Positions 29,819 through 40,924 of a stretch of 64,000 nt of DNA are shown piece after piece; positions within the stretch are counted from its first letter, which is position 1; each line of letters starts with the position of its first letter. The position numbers were made by a program, and so were the translations under genes. This DNA comes from Psychrobacter sp. WY6. Its GTDB lineage: Bacteria > Pseudomonadota > Gammaproteobacteria > Pseudomonadales > Moraxellaceae. The stretch covers positions 2,852,001 through 2,916,000 of the forward strand of contig NZ_CP049902.1 of NCBI RefSeq assembly GCF_018448495.1, written 5' to 3'. The notes beneath the pieces were generated by a model. It made no database searches, had not been told where the DNA came from, and saw only the letters and a program-made list of their open reading frames with translations.

Positions 29819-30032
29819 AAGCTAATCCTTTAGCAATAACAGGTAACGGGCGAAATAAGATAATTGTCAGCAGAAAAATAGTCATATCCTAGCAACTGTT
29901 TTTTCTGCTTGTTCGCACATGTCAATGTGCATAAACTCTATTAGTAACGCATTTTAATATTTATTTCAATACATAACGTATCATTTTTATAATTCAATCA
30001 CAAACTCTTGATGGAACTTCATTTCAAAGCAC

Positions 30033-31164
30033 TCAGCAGCCACTTAAAAATCCCAGCAGCGCCTTTTCTTCACAACTTTGATGCTGTTTAGTATGTCCAC
30101 CGCGCGCTTGTTTATAAGGTTCAAAGAACTGCCCCGCCAAAAAGCGCTCTATAATAATAGGATTAATATAAGAAGATCGACACACCGTTGGCGTATTTCC
30201 CAGCTCATCAGCGACACTTTTTACCATATCGGTGACCAGCTGCTGACGTTCTTTGCTTTCAGCCTCACTGGATAAAATTGCTTTGCCCTGAGCGCTTTGT
30301 AGCTCATCATGCAGGTAACTGGCAGCAAGGACACTGGCCATCCAAGTACGAAAGTCCTTTGCGCTATATAAATTACCGCTATACATCTCACTGTCATGAC
30401 TATGACCGCTAGTATGCATGCGTAGATAGTCATTGATATCGCTACTGTCGACGACTTGCTTGTGACCATTGTCATCCAAATATTTAAAAATCTGATAACC
30501 AGGTAACTCAGAACATGCCTGTACAATCTCAATCAAACGCTCATCTTGCAATTCAATATGATGCTCTTTGGCACTTTTACCGACGAAATCAAACGCCAAA
30601 CCATTATCGATTTCACTGACGTGCTTGCTGCGTAACGTACTAAGGCCATAGCTCTTATTGAGCTTAGCATAGCGGCTATTACCGATACGAATTAGGGTCG
30701 TTTCTAATAACTTGACCACTGCCGATAAGACATTTTCACGGGATAATGATTTGGCTTTCAAGTCCTTTTCGACTTGTGCACGTAGATTCGGCAATGCTCT
30801 AGCGAAGCCTATCATGGCATCGAACTTGGCTTGGTCACGTACGCGATCCCACTCAGGGTGATACAGATACTGTTTTCGTGCTTTGTCATCACGCCCCGTC
30901 GATTGCAAGTGCCCTTTATCATCTTGGCATATCCAAACCTCCGACCACATCGGCGGTATCACTAGCGCATCAAAACGCTGTCGCAAGGCTTTGTGCTTTG
31001 ACCGTTTTGCCTGTGGCATCTTTATAAGTAAACCCGCGCCCCCAACGCCTACGCGTAAACCCAAGCTCATCATCACTGACATAGCGCAGATTAGCAAGGC
31101 GAGCGAGTTTTTCATAATCATGGCGTATGTCATGCGTGGTTGTTTGGTCATTTAGCGTCGCCAT
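30033..31164 (-). CDS. DNA topoisomerase IB (poxvirus-like), one frameshift
   Basis: Monomeric type IB topoisomerase that relaxes supercoils through a 3'-phosphotyrosyl intermediate. Bacterial members have the signature STGRDDKARKQYLYHPEW, seen here at about residue 85. Catalytic elements include IRIGNSRYAKLNKSYGLSTL with Arg, the second Arg in KDFRTWMAS, and the nucleophile Tyr in TVCRSSYINPIII. The ATG at 31164 starts MATLNDQTTTHDIRHDYEKL; the frame is lost near 31003 and resumes at SKHKALRQRFDALVIPPMW. About 377 residues. This enzyme is accessory in bacteria and often scattered; the neighbours give no hint of its role. Confidence 0.88.
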
Positions 31165-31345
31165 AATACATACTCGATTGATAAAATAGTCGTTTTAGCA
31201 TAATGAATTACGATTATTTTTGCTGTTTATTTGCCAAGAGCAAAGTGTAATCAATGTGTAAAAAAACACGCTAAAAAAGGTTCTAAATAATGAGCTTTTA
31301 AGCCATAATTTGACAACAATAACAATTTAATTTGAATAAAACACA

Positions 31346-31797
31346 ATGAAAAATACTTCTATAAAGATAGCAGCATTATCTAAAGACGATTACGAATTTT
31401 GGTTACCTTTGTGGCAAAACTATCTACAATTTTATGAGACCAGTTTGCCATCAAGTACCATCCAAAACACGTGGCACAGTTTGCTCGATAGTAACGTGCC
31501 GATTTATGGTTTTGGTGCTTGGCAGGACGACAAGTTAGTAGGTATCACCCATGTGGTGCTACACCCCAATACTTGGAATATCACTGAATGCTGTTATTTA
31601 GAAGATTTATATGTCAATGAACAGGTACGCGGACAAGGCGTAGGACGAGTACTGATTGAAAAGGTGTATGAGTTCGCTCATAGTAAAACTGCAACCGTGT
31701 GTATTGGACGACACAAGAGGGCAACACCACGGCGCGCAAACTCTATGACGCCATCGCCACTCAAACAGACATGGTGCAGTATCGTAAAAACCTATGA
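31346..31797 (+). CDS. GNAT family N-acetyltransferase, one frameshift
   Basis: Small acetyl-CoA dependent acetyltransferase. Motif A (acetyl-CoA pyrophosphate loop) is seen as VRGQGVGRVLIEKVYEFA (residues about 92-110), preceded by YLEDLYVNE. The uncorrected frame runs to 31828, but adding one A to the A4 run at 31685-31688 gives the typical GNAT ending NRVYWTTQEGNTTARKLYD and a stop at 31795, for about 150 residues. That makes the true C-terminus Y-R-K-N-L. Substrate unknown; the closest general type is the PA-family of small amine or amino-acid acetyltransferases. Confidence 0.8.
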
Positions 31798-31842
31798 TTT
31801 GTACTACCTGTCTTATGACTTACAATGAATGAGCAAGTAAAA

Positions 31843-31869
31843 AACGCCAAGCGTTAAACACTTGGCGTT
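31843..31869 (-). terminator. Rho-independent terminator of ppnP
   Basis: A 9-bp stem AACGCCAAG/CTTGGCGTT is followed on the minus strand by T6, just beyond the ppnP stop codon. It also lies between two convergent genes. Confidence 0.8.
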
Positions 31870-31897
31870 AATCTGTTGACTACTACTCTAAAAATAC

Positions 31898-32182
31898 TTA
31901 TTTACCATAAACACATAAATAAGCCGTTTCTACTGCCACTTTTACTTGAAACTTCTGATTGGCTTCAACGATAAATTGCTCACCCGCATTAAAGGTTTGC
32001 CACTCATCACTTTCTGGCAGCTTGACCGTTAAAGCACCGCTAACAACTGTCATCGTTTCAAATTCGCTAGTACCAAACTCATACTCACCAATTTCCATCA
32101 CGCCAACAGTCGCAGGCAGAGTTGCCGTTTGAAAAGCAATAGAGGTAACTTTATTATCAAAATAGTTATTAACGCTTGGCAT
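31898..32182 (-). CDS. ppnP: Pyrimidine/purine nucleoside phosphorylase (DUF1255)
   Basis: A 94-residue cupin-fold protein of the PpnP (YaiE) family, which phosphorolyses diverse nucleosides to bases and ribose-1-phosphate. The family sequence is clear: [16 protein letters not shown] at the start, [20 protein letters not shown] in the core, and a C-terminal [15 protein letters not shown]. The length is typical. It follows prfB by 34 bases on the same strand and ends at its own terminator, so it is likely read from the prfB transcript or a local promoter. Intact. Confidence 0.92.
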   Translation of the reverse strand: MPSVNNYFDNKVTSIAFQTATLPATVGVMEIGEYEFGTSEFETMTVVSGALTVKLPESDEWQTFNAGEQFIVEANQKFQVKVAVETAYLCVYGK

Positions 32183-32216
32183 AATTTTCCTTAATTAAAT
32201 GTTGATTGGTCTAAAC

Positions 32217-33312
32217 TTACAATCCCGCTTTTAGGCTTGCTTCGATAAATTGATCGAGGTCGCCATCGAGTACCGCCCCAGTGTTAAAGGTTTCAACACC
32301 AGTACGTAAGTCTTTGATACGTGAATCATCGAGTACATAAGAGCGAATTTGACTGCCCCAACCGACGTCTGACTTGCCATCCTCGACCGCTTGCTGAGAT
32401 TCCATGCGTTTTTGCATCTCAAGCTCATAAAGCTTGGCACGCAGCAACTTCATCGCCGTCGCTTTGTTCCCATGCTGGCTACGCTCATTCTGACAAGTGA
32501 CCACCACGCCACTTGGCTCGTGGGTGATACGTACCGCAGAATCGGTCGTGTTCACATGCTGACCACCCGCACCCGATGAGCGATAAGTATCGATACGCAA
32601 ATCTGCTGGATTGATGTCAATCTCGATATTATCATCAATTTCAGGCGACACAAAAACGGCAGCAAACGAGGTATGACGACCGTTATTGCTATCAAATGGT
32701 GATTTACGGACTAAGCGATGCACGCCAATTTCGGTACGTAACCAACCAAAAGCGTAATCCCCTTTAATCTCAATCGTTGCTGATTTAATACCAGCCACGC
32801 TACCAGAAGACACTTCAATAACTTCAACTTTGAAGCCATGCGATTCCGCCCAGCGTGTATACATACGCAACAGCATCTCTGCCCAATCTTGCGCTTCGGT
32901 GCCACCACTACCCGACTGGATATCCAAGTAGCAGTTGTTAGGATCCATCTCACCACTAAACATGCGACGGAACTCTAAATCAGCAACGCGTTTCTCCGCA
33001 TTGTCGAGCTCTGCTTGCACATCCGCCAGCAAGGATTCATCCTCTGCTTCTACCGCCAGCTCAAGCATGGCAGACGCATCTTCCAATGTGCTCTCAAGCG
33101 ACACCACAACATCGATGACGCCATCAAGCTGGCTTTTTTCTTTATTAATTTTAGTCGCACGCTCTGGATCATTCCATAGCTCGGGGTTTTCTAACTCTAA
33201 ATTGACTTCTTCTAAGCGTTCTTGCTTACCATCGAAGTCAAAGATACCTCCGCAAGTCCTGCCCACGCTCTGATAAATCTTTGATTCGTTCTTGATACGG
33301 ATTGATTTCCAT
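32217..33312 (-). CDS. prfB: Peptide chain release factor 2, with programmed +1 frameshift
   Basis: RF2 recognises UGA and UAA stop codons and triggers peptide release. The gene begins at the ATG at 33312 ([13 protein letters not shown]), runs 24 codons to an in-frame TGA at 33240-33238, and continues in the +1 frame as [13 protein letters not shown]. The recoding signal is complete: a Shine-Dalgarno-like CGGAGG, then TATCTTTGAC with slippery CTT. The anticodon-like SPF tripeptide ([13 protein letters not shown]) and the GGQ motif ([17 protein letters not shown]) are intact. This is genuine biology, not one of the indel errors. About 365 residues. No lysS follows, unlike in E. coli. Confidence 0.97.
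33238..33247 (-). promoter_or_regulatory. prfB: Programmed frameshift site of prfB
   Basis: On the minus strand the sequence is TATCTTTGAC: CTT (33243-33241) in the P site and TGA (33240-33238) in the A site, followed by C, with CGGAGG a few bases upstream. This matches the conserved bacterial RF2 autoregulatory frameshift site, where low RF2 favours the +1 shift. Confidence 0.95.
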
Positions 33313-33428
33313 AAAGTTTCCTGTCTTTTTAAATAAATATCACGCTGATATGGCGCTATTTTAAATTAGATTGACAATAAATAGTTGGCTAATTATGACT
33401 GACTTTATATTAAATAACGTTAAATAGC

Positions 33429-34130
33429 CTAAATCGACCAATCCTCAACCGCCCAGCGATGCGACAACGCATGAGCATGTAGCGCATCGTCGGGTGACAC
33501 ACAAATAGCCACATCCGCCCACTCAAGCAATGGAATGTCATTTTTGGAATCTGAATAAGCATAAGTTTTATCAAAAGTCGTGCCTGCTGATTGCTGCTTC
33601 TCTAACCATTTATTCAAATGGTAAATCTTACCCTCTTTAAAGTTTGGCTTGTCTGTCAATTTGCCCGTATAGCGCTCATTTTTTATCTCAAGCGGCGTTG
33701 ATAGCACATTGGCACCTTCGATACCAAAACGCTTGGCGATAGCCGAAACCACAAAATCATTGGTCGCAGAAATAATCACCACCTCATGACCTTTTTCAAC
33801 ATGCTGACAAAGCACTTCCATCGCTTTTGGGCGTATGTGTGGCTCAATTTCACTTTTAATATAGTCTTCTCGTAGCTCATGCAATCTATCCATTGGCAAG
33901 CTACTCAAAAAATGCGCCACAAATTCATTATATTCCGTCGCATCAAGCGTACCTTCGATATAGTCTTGGTAAAACTTTTGATTGGCCGTGCGATATTGCG
34001 CTTCATCGACGAGGTCGTGTTTGACGATATACTCGCCCCATAAATAGTCGCTATCGACGTCGAGCAAAGTATGATCTAAATCAAAAAGTGCCAGCTCTTT
34101 TGGAGAAAGTTGTGCTTGTGTTGCCTGCAT
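33429..34130 (-). CDS. HAD-IB family phosphatase (SerB/CicA-like)
   Basis: A 233-residue haloacid dehalogenase-type phosphatase. Motif I is LFDLDHTLLDVDSDYLWG (nucleophile Asp and general acid Asp), motif II is VVIISATNDFV, and motif IV is AYSDSKNDIPLLEWAD, with the motif III Lys in LTDKPNFKEGKIYHLNKW. The helical cap is of the C1 type found in phosphoserine phosphatase and CicA-like HAD-IB hydrolases. Substrate is unknown; histidinol- or phosphoserine-like phosphomonoesters are handled by relatives. Intact frame; not in an obvious operon. Confidence 0.85.
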   Translation of the reverse strand: MQATQAQLSPKELALFDLDHTLLDVDSDYLWGEYIVKHDLVDEAQYRTANQKFYQDYIEGTLDATEYNEFVAHFLSSLPMDRLHELREDYIKSEIEPHIRPKAMEVLCQHVEKGHEVVIISATNDFVVSAIAKRFGIEGANVLSTPLEIKNERYTGKLTDKPNFKEGKIYHLNKWLEKQQSAGTTFDKTYAYSDSKNDIPLLEWADVAICVSPDDALHAHALSHRWAVEDWSI

Positions 34131-34294
34131 AATGAGACCTTATTATTGTTTGTTGAAGGACAGAAATACAACTGGTTTTTAATAACTTCCGCTTTATAGA
34201 TAAATAATGATATGAAAAATTTCTCAATAATTTTTCGTGAATGCTACTGTTTACCAAACAAAATTATGGTAACTTTATTTATATAACTTGTGGT

Positions 34295-34358
34295 TAGGCT
34301 GTGTCCTCACTCTGAACGAAAGCGCCTAAATGGTGCTAAAAATGGTGATACGCCCTAG
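34295..34358. mobile_element. Shortened, diverged relative of the GGGCGTGTCCTCA element
   Basis: The left end TAGGCTGTGTCCTCA and right end GGTGATACGCCCTAG match the termini of the 175-bp elements at 14718 and 27009, and the central GCGCCTAAATGGTGCTAAAAATGG echoes their interior (CTAAATGG-CTAAAAAT). At about 64 bp it looks like an internally deleted copy. Confidence 0.5.
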
Positions 34359-34398
34359 TATCTGTTTTGCTTACTTCATCATAAAAATAGAGAATCGC

Positions 34399-34846
34399 AT
34401 GGAAGCGCCTGATGTCAAAACTGTTTTGCCAAGTAAAACGCGTCGCCCTGCCCGTTCAATCAAAGAAATCAGACAACGTCAGCTGGGTAAAAGCTATCAA
34501 TCACCTTTCGACCGTATACTGTATGCGCTCTTAAATGGTGTGATGTACGGCGTTGGCGGTTTACTGATCGATCTTGCTATCGTGGTTATTCGCTCAATAG
34601 CTGGTATAGGTAATGGCGACGTTTTTTGGTTTCACCCCATTTATGTTGGTCGTAGGCGCAATCATGGGCTTTATCGTTGGTAAAAATGCTGGCGCTGAAA
34701 GCGTCAATGCGCTCAACATCAACGAAACAGCCAATCATAACGCTTACCTTAATGACTATTCTATACGCCACGATATTTTTCGCGGACTGATTATTGGTAT
34801 TATCATTTTTGCCATCATTTGGCTGGTCATGATGCTGATGGTATAA
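34399..34846 (+). CDS. Uncharacterised inner-membrane protein, one frameshift
   Basis: Function not recognised. After repair at the T6 run at 34622-34627 it is about 149 residues. The first 50 are basic and soluble (KTRRPARSIKEIRQRQLGKS), followed by three predicted membrane helices: GVMYGVGGLLIDLAIVVI, FTPFMLVVGAIMGFIVG and GLIIGIIIFAIIWLVMMLMV at the very C-terminus. The region between helices 2 and 3 is polar (KNAGAESVNALNINETANH). The ATG at 34399 begins MEAPDVKTVLPSK; an upstream in-frame ATG at 34330 lies inside the transposon-like remnant and is rejected. Confidence 0.6.
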
Positions 34847-34935
34847 AGCTTCTCTATGTAAAAAACGTTTGCATGATGTATATAAAAACGATAGATCAAT
34901 ACCAGACAGTTCGCGGATGCTTTATAAATTTCTGC

Positions 34936-35472
34936 TTAATCAGGCATGGCTACTTCTGTTAAGCCCGTTTTAAATTTTTGACAACGCTCCGCATAATGCA
35001 TCGCTGATAATTTCAACATCGCTGCTTGCTCGTCCGTTAAGGTTTTGACCACCTTCGCAGGCGCACCCATGACGAGTGAGTTATCTGGAATCTCTTTGCC
35101 TTCAGTGACCAATGCCTTGGCACCAATAATGCAATTTTTACCAATTTTGGCATTGTTTAATACCACTGCGCCAATACCAATCAAACTGTTATCACCGACT
35201 TCGCAGCCGTGCAGCATCGCTAAATGACCAATGGTGACATAGTTGCCGATTTTGACCTCAATGCCTGCATCAGTATGAATGACACTGTTTTCTTGCACAT
35301 TACTATAATCGCCGATATGAATGCGTTCATTGTCACCGCGAATCACTGCCCCAAACCACACGTTAGCTTGATGACCCAAATAGACATCGCCTATCACTCG
35401 TGCTGAGTCTGCGACCCAACCATTAAAAGGTACCGCGAATTCGGGTACCTTGTCTAAATATTGATAAATCAT
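34936..35472 (-). CDS. Gamma-carbonic anhydrase family protein (YrdA-like)
   Basis: A 178-residue left-handed beta-helix protein with hexapeptide repeats, trimeric in relatives. Metal-ligand His residues are visible in NSVIHTD and [10 protein letters not shown], the arrangement of the gamma-class carbonic anhydrase fold. E. coli YrdA and related bacterial proteins often show little carbonic anhydrase activity, so hydration of CO2 is possible but not assured. The last 30 residues form a helix ([20 protein letters not shown]). Intact frame; starts directly after the carAB upstream region, on the other strand. Confidence 0.88.
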   Translation of the reverse strand: MIYQYLDKVPEFAVPFNGWVADSARVIGDVYLGHQANVWFGAVIRGDNERIHIGDYSNVQENSVIHTDAGIEVKIGNYVTIGHLAMLHGCEVGDNSLIGIGAVVLNNAKIGKNCIIGAKALVTEGKEIPDNSLVMGAPAKVVKTLTDEQAAMLKLSAMHYAERCQKFKTGLTEVAMPD

Positions 35473-35882
35473 AACGGCTCCTTGTTATATATAGTAATGA
35501 AATAGGTCAATCATAAAAACCAGATATCTCGATTTGCTGTCCATTGTGGCAAAGCCAAAAGGGAAAATCCAGCGCTATTAACGGCTAATAATTAAAGGCA
35601 TACTTTTCAATCTAAAAATCGGCTGGCTATCTACGGGCATATTGTATAATGCGCAAAATCTGTGCCTAAGCGAGCGGACATGATGCAAGTTACCTATTCA
35701 CTATCTAGTGGGTTTTGTAGTTTCCATCAATAATGTCTTCTCGCTTTTTTGTGGAAAAATTTTGGGTTTAGGTGTTTTTTAGTATCTATTAATAGCAATT
35801 TTTGCGATACAAAAAACCATTTCTAACCTGAAATTTAATCATAAAAAATTATGGCACTCACCAATAACAGCGGAGGCAAACC
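35473..35882. other. carA upstream region with long leader
   Basis: The 410-bp gap between divergent genes has no coding sequence I trust. A -10-like TATAAT sits at 35645-35650 on the plus strand with a weak -35, which would give a leader of about 230 bases before carA. Near 35768-35820 the leader can pair GTTTTTTAGTATC with GATACAAAAAACC. carAB in other bacteria is controlled by pyrimidines and arginine, but I see no attenuator or ARG box with confidence. Confidence 0.35.
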
Positions 35883-37115
35883 TTGAATTCATCGGCAGAA
35901 ATACAAGCAATTTTGGCATTAGCAGACGGTACGATTTTTCGCGGTGTGAGTATCGGCAGTCTCGGTCATCGTGTCGGTGAGGTGGTGTTTAATACAGCCA
36001 TGACAGGGTATCAAGAAATCCTAACCGACCCAAGTTATGCGCGCCAGCTGGTCACCCTAACCTATCCGCACATTGGCAATACCGGTACCAATAGCGAGGA
36101 CACTGAGTCTGGCAATGGTCATCAAGTATGGGCAGATGGTCTCATCATCCGTGATGCCACCATGGTTACTTCTAACTTTCGTAACTCAGAATCATTAAGC
36201 GACTATTTATCACGTAACGATACTGTCGCTATCGCTGAAATTGATACGCGCCAATTGACCCGCCTATTACGTGATAAAGGTGCTCAAAACGGTTGTATTA
36301 TGACCGCATCCAACGGCGAAACAATTAGCCATGATGACGAGCAACAAGCCATCAAATTGGCACAAGAGTTTGCTGGTATCGAAGGCATGGACTTGGCAAA
36401 AGAATGCTGCACGAAAGAGCGCTTCGAATGGACAGCAGGTACCTGGGATTTATCAGATACCCTACTTAACCGTGATGCCATTGGCAGTCATGATAGCGGT
36501 ACAGGCGGCTTCTTTAAGCAACTCGGCACTCACATCGATTCTAAATACAATGTCGTCGCCTACGACTTCGGTAGCAAAACCAATATCCTGCGTATGCTGG
36601 TTGACCGCGGCTGTCATGTAACCGTCGTTCCTGCACAAACGCCTATCGCAGATGTGCTGGCGATGAACCCAGATGGTATCTTTTTATCAAACGGTCCTGG
36701 CGACCCTGCAGCCTGCGACTATGCTATCGATGCCGTACGTCATATCATTGAAAAAACTGATGTGCCAACCTTTGGTATCTGTTTAGGTCATCAGTTGATT
36801 GGTCTAGCTAGCGGCGCAAACACCATTAAAATGAAAACCGGTCATCACGGCGCCAACCATCCAGTACAAGATGTGGCAGCTGGCACGGTTATGATTACCA
36901 GTCAGAACCATGGTTTTGCGGTTGATGAAGACACGCTACCTGCTAATGTTAAATCGACGCATCGCTCGTTATTCGATGGCACTAACCAAGGGATTGAGCT
37001 GACCAATAAGCCGGTCTTTAGCTTCCAAGGTCACCCAGAAGCCAGCCCTGGCCCGCATGATGCTGCGCCGCTATTTGATAAGTTTGCAGAGATGATGGCA
37101 GCGGCGAAAGCGTAA
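35883..37115 (+). CDS. carA: Carbamoyl-phosphate synthase small (glutaminase) subunit
   Basis: Class I glutamine amidotransferase subunit that hydrolyses glutamine and channels ammonia to CarB. The 410-residue protein has the CarA N-terminal domain ([20 protein letters not shown]) and the C-terminal GATase triad: Cys in [16 protein letters not shown], His and Glu in [14 protein letters not shown]. The start codon is TTG, set by a strong GGAGG 8 bases upstream; no nearby ATG fits. It feeds arginine and pyrimidine synthesis. carB follows after 159 bases. Intact frame. Confidence 0.96.
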   Translation: MNSSAEIQAILALADGTIFRGVSIGSLGHRVGEVVFNTAMTGYQEILTDPSYARQLVTLTYPHIGNTGTNSEDTESGNGHQVWADGLIIRDATMVTSNFRNSESLSDYLSRNDTVAIAEIDTRQLTRLLRDKGAQNGCIMTASNGETISHDDEQQAIKLAQEFAGIEGMDLAKECCTKERFEWTAGTWDLSDTLLNRDAIGSHDSGTGGFFKQLGTHIDSKYNVVAYDFGSKTNILRMLVDRGCHVTVVPAQTPIADVLAMNPDGIFLSNGPGDPAACDYAIDAVRHIIEKTDVPTFGICLGHQLIGLASGANTIKMKTGHHGANHPVQDVAAGTVMITSQNHGFAVDEDTLPANVKSTHRSLFDGTNQGIELTNKPVFSFQGHPEASPGPHDAAPLFDKFAEMMAAAKA

Positions 37116-37274
37116 CTTATCAATAGTTAACCGCAAACAGAGAATAAATATAAGTATAAAGCTTGAAGCACAAATGATGCTTCAAGCTGCACCCCAAACA
37201 CGATAAGCATTATCGAACATATCGTTAAAATACAGATTACTCAAAATATCACCCAAACGAAGGTAGCCCTAACT

Positions 37275-40200
37275 ATGCCAAAACGTATCGACATAAAAAG
37301 CATTCTTATCATAGGCGCAGGTCCTATCGTCATCGGTCAAGCATGTGAGTTTGATTATTCGGGTGCACAGGCCTGTAAAGCACTAAAAGAAGAAGGCTAC
37401 CGTGTCATCTTGGTCAACTCAAACCCTGCGACTATCATGACTGACCCTACCATGGCGGACGCGACTTATATTGAGCCAATTACTTGGCAGACCGTTGAGC
37501 AAATCATTGCCAAAGAACGCCCTGACGCCATCTTGCCAACCATGGGTGGTCAGACGGCGCTAAACTGTGCCTTAGAATTAGACAAGCATGGCGTCTTGAC
37601 CAAGTATAACTGCGAATTGATTGGCGCGACCAAGGACTCTATCGAGATGGCGGAAGATCGCAACTTGTTCGATAAAGCAATGAAGCGTATCGGTCTTGAA
37701 TGTCCACGCGCTGAAACCGCTGAGACCATGGAAGAAGCATTTGCAACCCAAGAAAAAATGGGCTATCCGTGTATCATTCGTCCGTCGTTCACCATGGGCG
37801 GTTCAGGCGGCGGTATCGCGTATAACCGCGATGAATTTATCGAGATTTGTGAGCGCGGCTTTGACTTATCACCAAACCATCAATTGCTCATCGATGAATC
37901 ATTAATCGGTTGGAAAGAGTATGAGATGGAAGTGGTTCGTGACAAAAACGACAACTGCATTATCATTTGTGCGATTGAGAACTTTGATCCAATGGGTGTG
38001 CATACGGGCGACTCAATCACGGTTGCGCCAGCACAAACTTTGACCGACAAAGAATACCAAATCATGCGTAATGCCTCATTGGCAGTACTACGTGAGATTG
38101 GTGTTGAAACGGGCGGCTCAAACGTCCAGTTCGGTATCAATCCTGATACTGGTCGTATGGTCGTCATCGAGATGAACCCACGCGTTTCACGCTCATCAGC
38201 ATTGGCATCAAAAGCCACTGGCTTCCCGATTGCTAAAATCGCTGCCAAACTAGCGATTGGTTATACGCTTGATGAGTTGCAAAATGACATCACGGGTGGC
38301 AAAACGCCAGCGAGCTTCGAGCCTGCGCTTGATTATGTCGTCACTAAGATACCGAGATTCAACTTTGAGAAATTCCCGCAAGCCGATAGTGTTTTATCAA
38401 CGCAAATGAAATCGGTTGGTGAAGTCATGGCAATCGGTCGTAACTTCCAAGAATCGATGCAAAAAGCATTACGCGGTATGGAAACCGGCAATGATGGTTT
38501 TGATGAGCAAATTGACTTAGCAAAAGTAAGTATTGAAAAAGCCCGTAGTGAGATTAACAATCGCTTAACCATTCCAACGCCTGAGCGCATTTATTATATT
38601 GCTGATGCTTTCCGTATCGGCATGAGCGTCGATGAGGTGTTTAACCTAACCAAAATTGATCCATGGTTCTTGGTACAAATCGAAGACATCGTGAAAACCG
38701 AAGCACAGGTTAAAGCCTTGGGTTTTGGCGGTTTAAACGACAAGAACTTACGTAGCTTTAAACGTAAAGGCTTATCAGATTTACGTTTGGCGAAACTGCT
38801 TGGGTCTCACAAAAACAGCTACGTTACTAAGCGTTGGGACTTAAATGTCTATCCCGTTTATAAGCGCGTCGATACCTGTGCAGCAGAATTTGCCACCAGT
38901 ACTGCTTATATGTACTCAACGTACGATAGCGAATGTGAAGCCAATCCTACCGATAACAAGAAAATCATGGTTATCGGCGGCGGTCCTAACCGTATCGGTC
39001 AAGGTATCGAGTTTGACTATTGCTGTGTTCATGCGGCCCTTGCTATGCGCGAAGACGGTTATGAGACCATTATGGTCAACTGTAACCCTGAAACCGTTTC
39101 TACCGATTATGACACCTCTGATCGTCTCTACTTTGAGCCAATCACGCTTGAAGACGTACTTGAAATTGTCCGTATCGAAAATCCTGATGGTGTGATTGTA
39201 CAATTTGGTGGTCAAACGCCATTGAAACTGGCACGCGCCCTTGAAGCTGCTGGCGTCAAAATCATTGGTACTAGCCCAGATGCGATTGACCGCGCAGAAG
39301 ACCGCGAACGCTTCCAACATATGATTCAACAGCTGAATCTTATCCAACCAACCAATGCTTTAGCGACTAGCTTAGAAGATGGTTTGGTCAAGGCAAAAGA
39401 CGTTGGCTATCCGTTGGTAGTACGCCCATCATATGTACTTGGTGGTCGCGCGATGGAAATTGTCTATAACGAAGACGAGTTAAGACACTACTTGCGTACG
39501 GCGGTACAAGCGTCAAACGAAGCGCCTGTACTATTAGACCGCTTCTTAGACGATGCGATCGAAGTCGATGTTGACTGCGTTAGCGACGGCACAGACGTCG
39601 TGATTGGCGGTATCATGCAGCATATCGAACAAGCTGGCGTGCACTCTGGTGACTCCGCGTGTTCATTGCCGCCTTATTCATTGTCTGATGAGCTGTGCGA
39701 TGTGATGCGCGCGCAAACGGTCGCCATGGCAAAAGAGCTTGGTGTTGTCGGCTTAATGAACGTCAGTCCCTTTGCCGTAAAGGTGAAACGATTTATATCT
39801 TAGAAGTGAACCCTCGCGCTGCCCGTACCGTGCCGTTTGTCTCTAAATGTATCGGTACTTCTTTAGCGCAAATCGCGGCGCGCTGTATGGCTGGCACCTC
39901 ATTGAAAGACCAAGGCTTTACCACTGAAATTGTTCCAGCATTTTTCGCGGTCAAAGAAGCGGTATTCCCGTTTGCTAAATTCCCTGGCGTTGATCCAATC
40001 TTGAGCCCTGAGATGAAATCAACCGGTGAAGTGATGGGCGTCGGTAAAACCTTTGGCGAAGCATTTTATAAAGCCATTATCGGTAGTAATGAGCGTCTGC
40101 CAGGTCTACCGACCGAAGGCGAAACCAAAACGGTCTTTATCTCAGTACGTGATAGTGACAAAGCACAAATCGCCCCTATCGCTCGCCAGCTTGTCGACTT

Positions 40201-40531
40201 TGGTTTTAACATTGTATCAACTACTGGTACGCAAAAAATATTGAGCGACGCCGGTATTGAGTGCAAGCAAATCAATAAAGTTACCGAAGGTCGCCCGCAC
40301 ATCGTCGATGCCTTGAAAAATGGTAAAATCGATCTTATTATCAATACCACTGAAGGCAAACAGGCACAAGAGGATTCATTCTCTATCCGCCGTAGTGCCC
40401 TGCAAGGTAAAGTATTTTATGTGACGACTTTAGGGGCGGCAGACGCGGTTTGTAAATCTTATGCCATTGACCTACCGTTTGAGGTCTATAAGCTACAAGA
40501 TTTGCACGAACAAGCAAAGACTATTGCCTAG
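37275..40531 (+). CDS. carB: Carbamoyl-phosphate synthase large subunit, one frameshift
   Basis: Makes carbamoyl phosphate from bicarbonate, ATP and ammonia supplied by CarA. Two homologous ATP-grasp halves are present: [19 protein letters not shown] (residues 11-29) and [19 protein letters not shown] (about 562-580), with matching [19 protein letters not shown] and [17 protein letters not shown]. The C-terminal MGS-like allosteric domain ([21 protein letters not shown]) binds UMP/ornithine in relatives. The frame is lost around 39764-39785, where [17 protein letters not shown] would be expected. Repaired length is about 1085 residues. The gene is essential without external arginine and uracil, so the break is read as an error. 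Terminator at 40702. Confidence 0.95.
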
Positions 40532-40924
40532 CTCTATTGACTTAGCAGCATAATTTCAGTAGATTAAGCATAACGGCAACGCTCGTTTAACAGCGGATGC
40601 AAAACTTGTTATCGATTTTTATATAACAGTAGTGCTTTAAAAAAACGTACGGCTTAAAAAAGCAGTACTTTAAAAAAATAAAGTTTTAAAAAGATAGACC
40701 TAAAAAGCATAGTGGCTAAACTGCGACTATGCTTTTTATTACGTAAGGTTAAAGTGCCTTGTTTGTCAGTGTATCCATGCTCACAGATAAGCGCGTGTTT
40801 AGTTGTTACGCAGTCTAAACCTCATTCTTTTTATATCTTCACATACTCATTGCAACAACACTGACACCATCTCACTATTCACTAAGAGTAGGAGATGGTG
40901 TGGTGTTATTGGTTTAAAAAAAAC
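40532..40924. other. Intergenic region carB-greA
   Basis: The 393-bp gap holds the carAB terminator (40702-40738) and, before it, an AT-rich stretch with repeated CAGTA and ACTTTAAAAAAA blocks. No coding sequence or RNA gene was recognised. An imperfect palindrome GACACCATCTC / GGAGATGGTGTG (40861-40901) lies just ahead of greA and might be an operator or attenuator hairpin. Confidence 0.4.
40702..40738 (+). terminator. Rho-independent terminator of carAB
   Basis: A 12-bp perfect stem AAAAAGCATAGT/ACTATGCTTTTT is followed by TATT, 170 bases after the carB stop codon. Confidence 0.8.

Noticed and set aside
31346..31828. The longer C-terminus of the GNAT protein ending at 31828
   Set aside because: The last 45 residues in that frame are unlike any GNAT; a one-base correction at 31685-31688 restores a family-type ending with stop at 31797.
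33217..33266. Start of prfB at the GTG at 33266
   Set aside because: This is inside the real gene. The sequence upstream encodes the conserved N-terminus and the recoding site explains the frame change.
37275..40531. carB as a pseudogene
   Set aside because: Both halves are full of conserved motifs and the lesion is a small cluster of changes near 39770. The rest of the pathway (carA, terminator) is intact and the gene is needed for arginine and pyrimidine synthesis.
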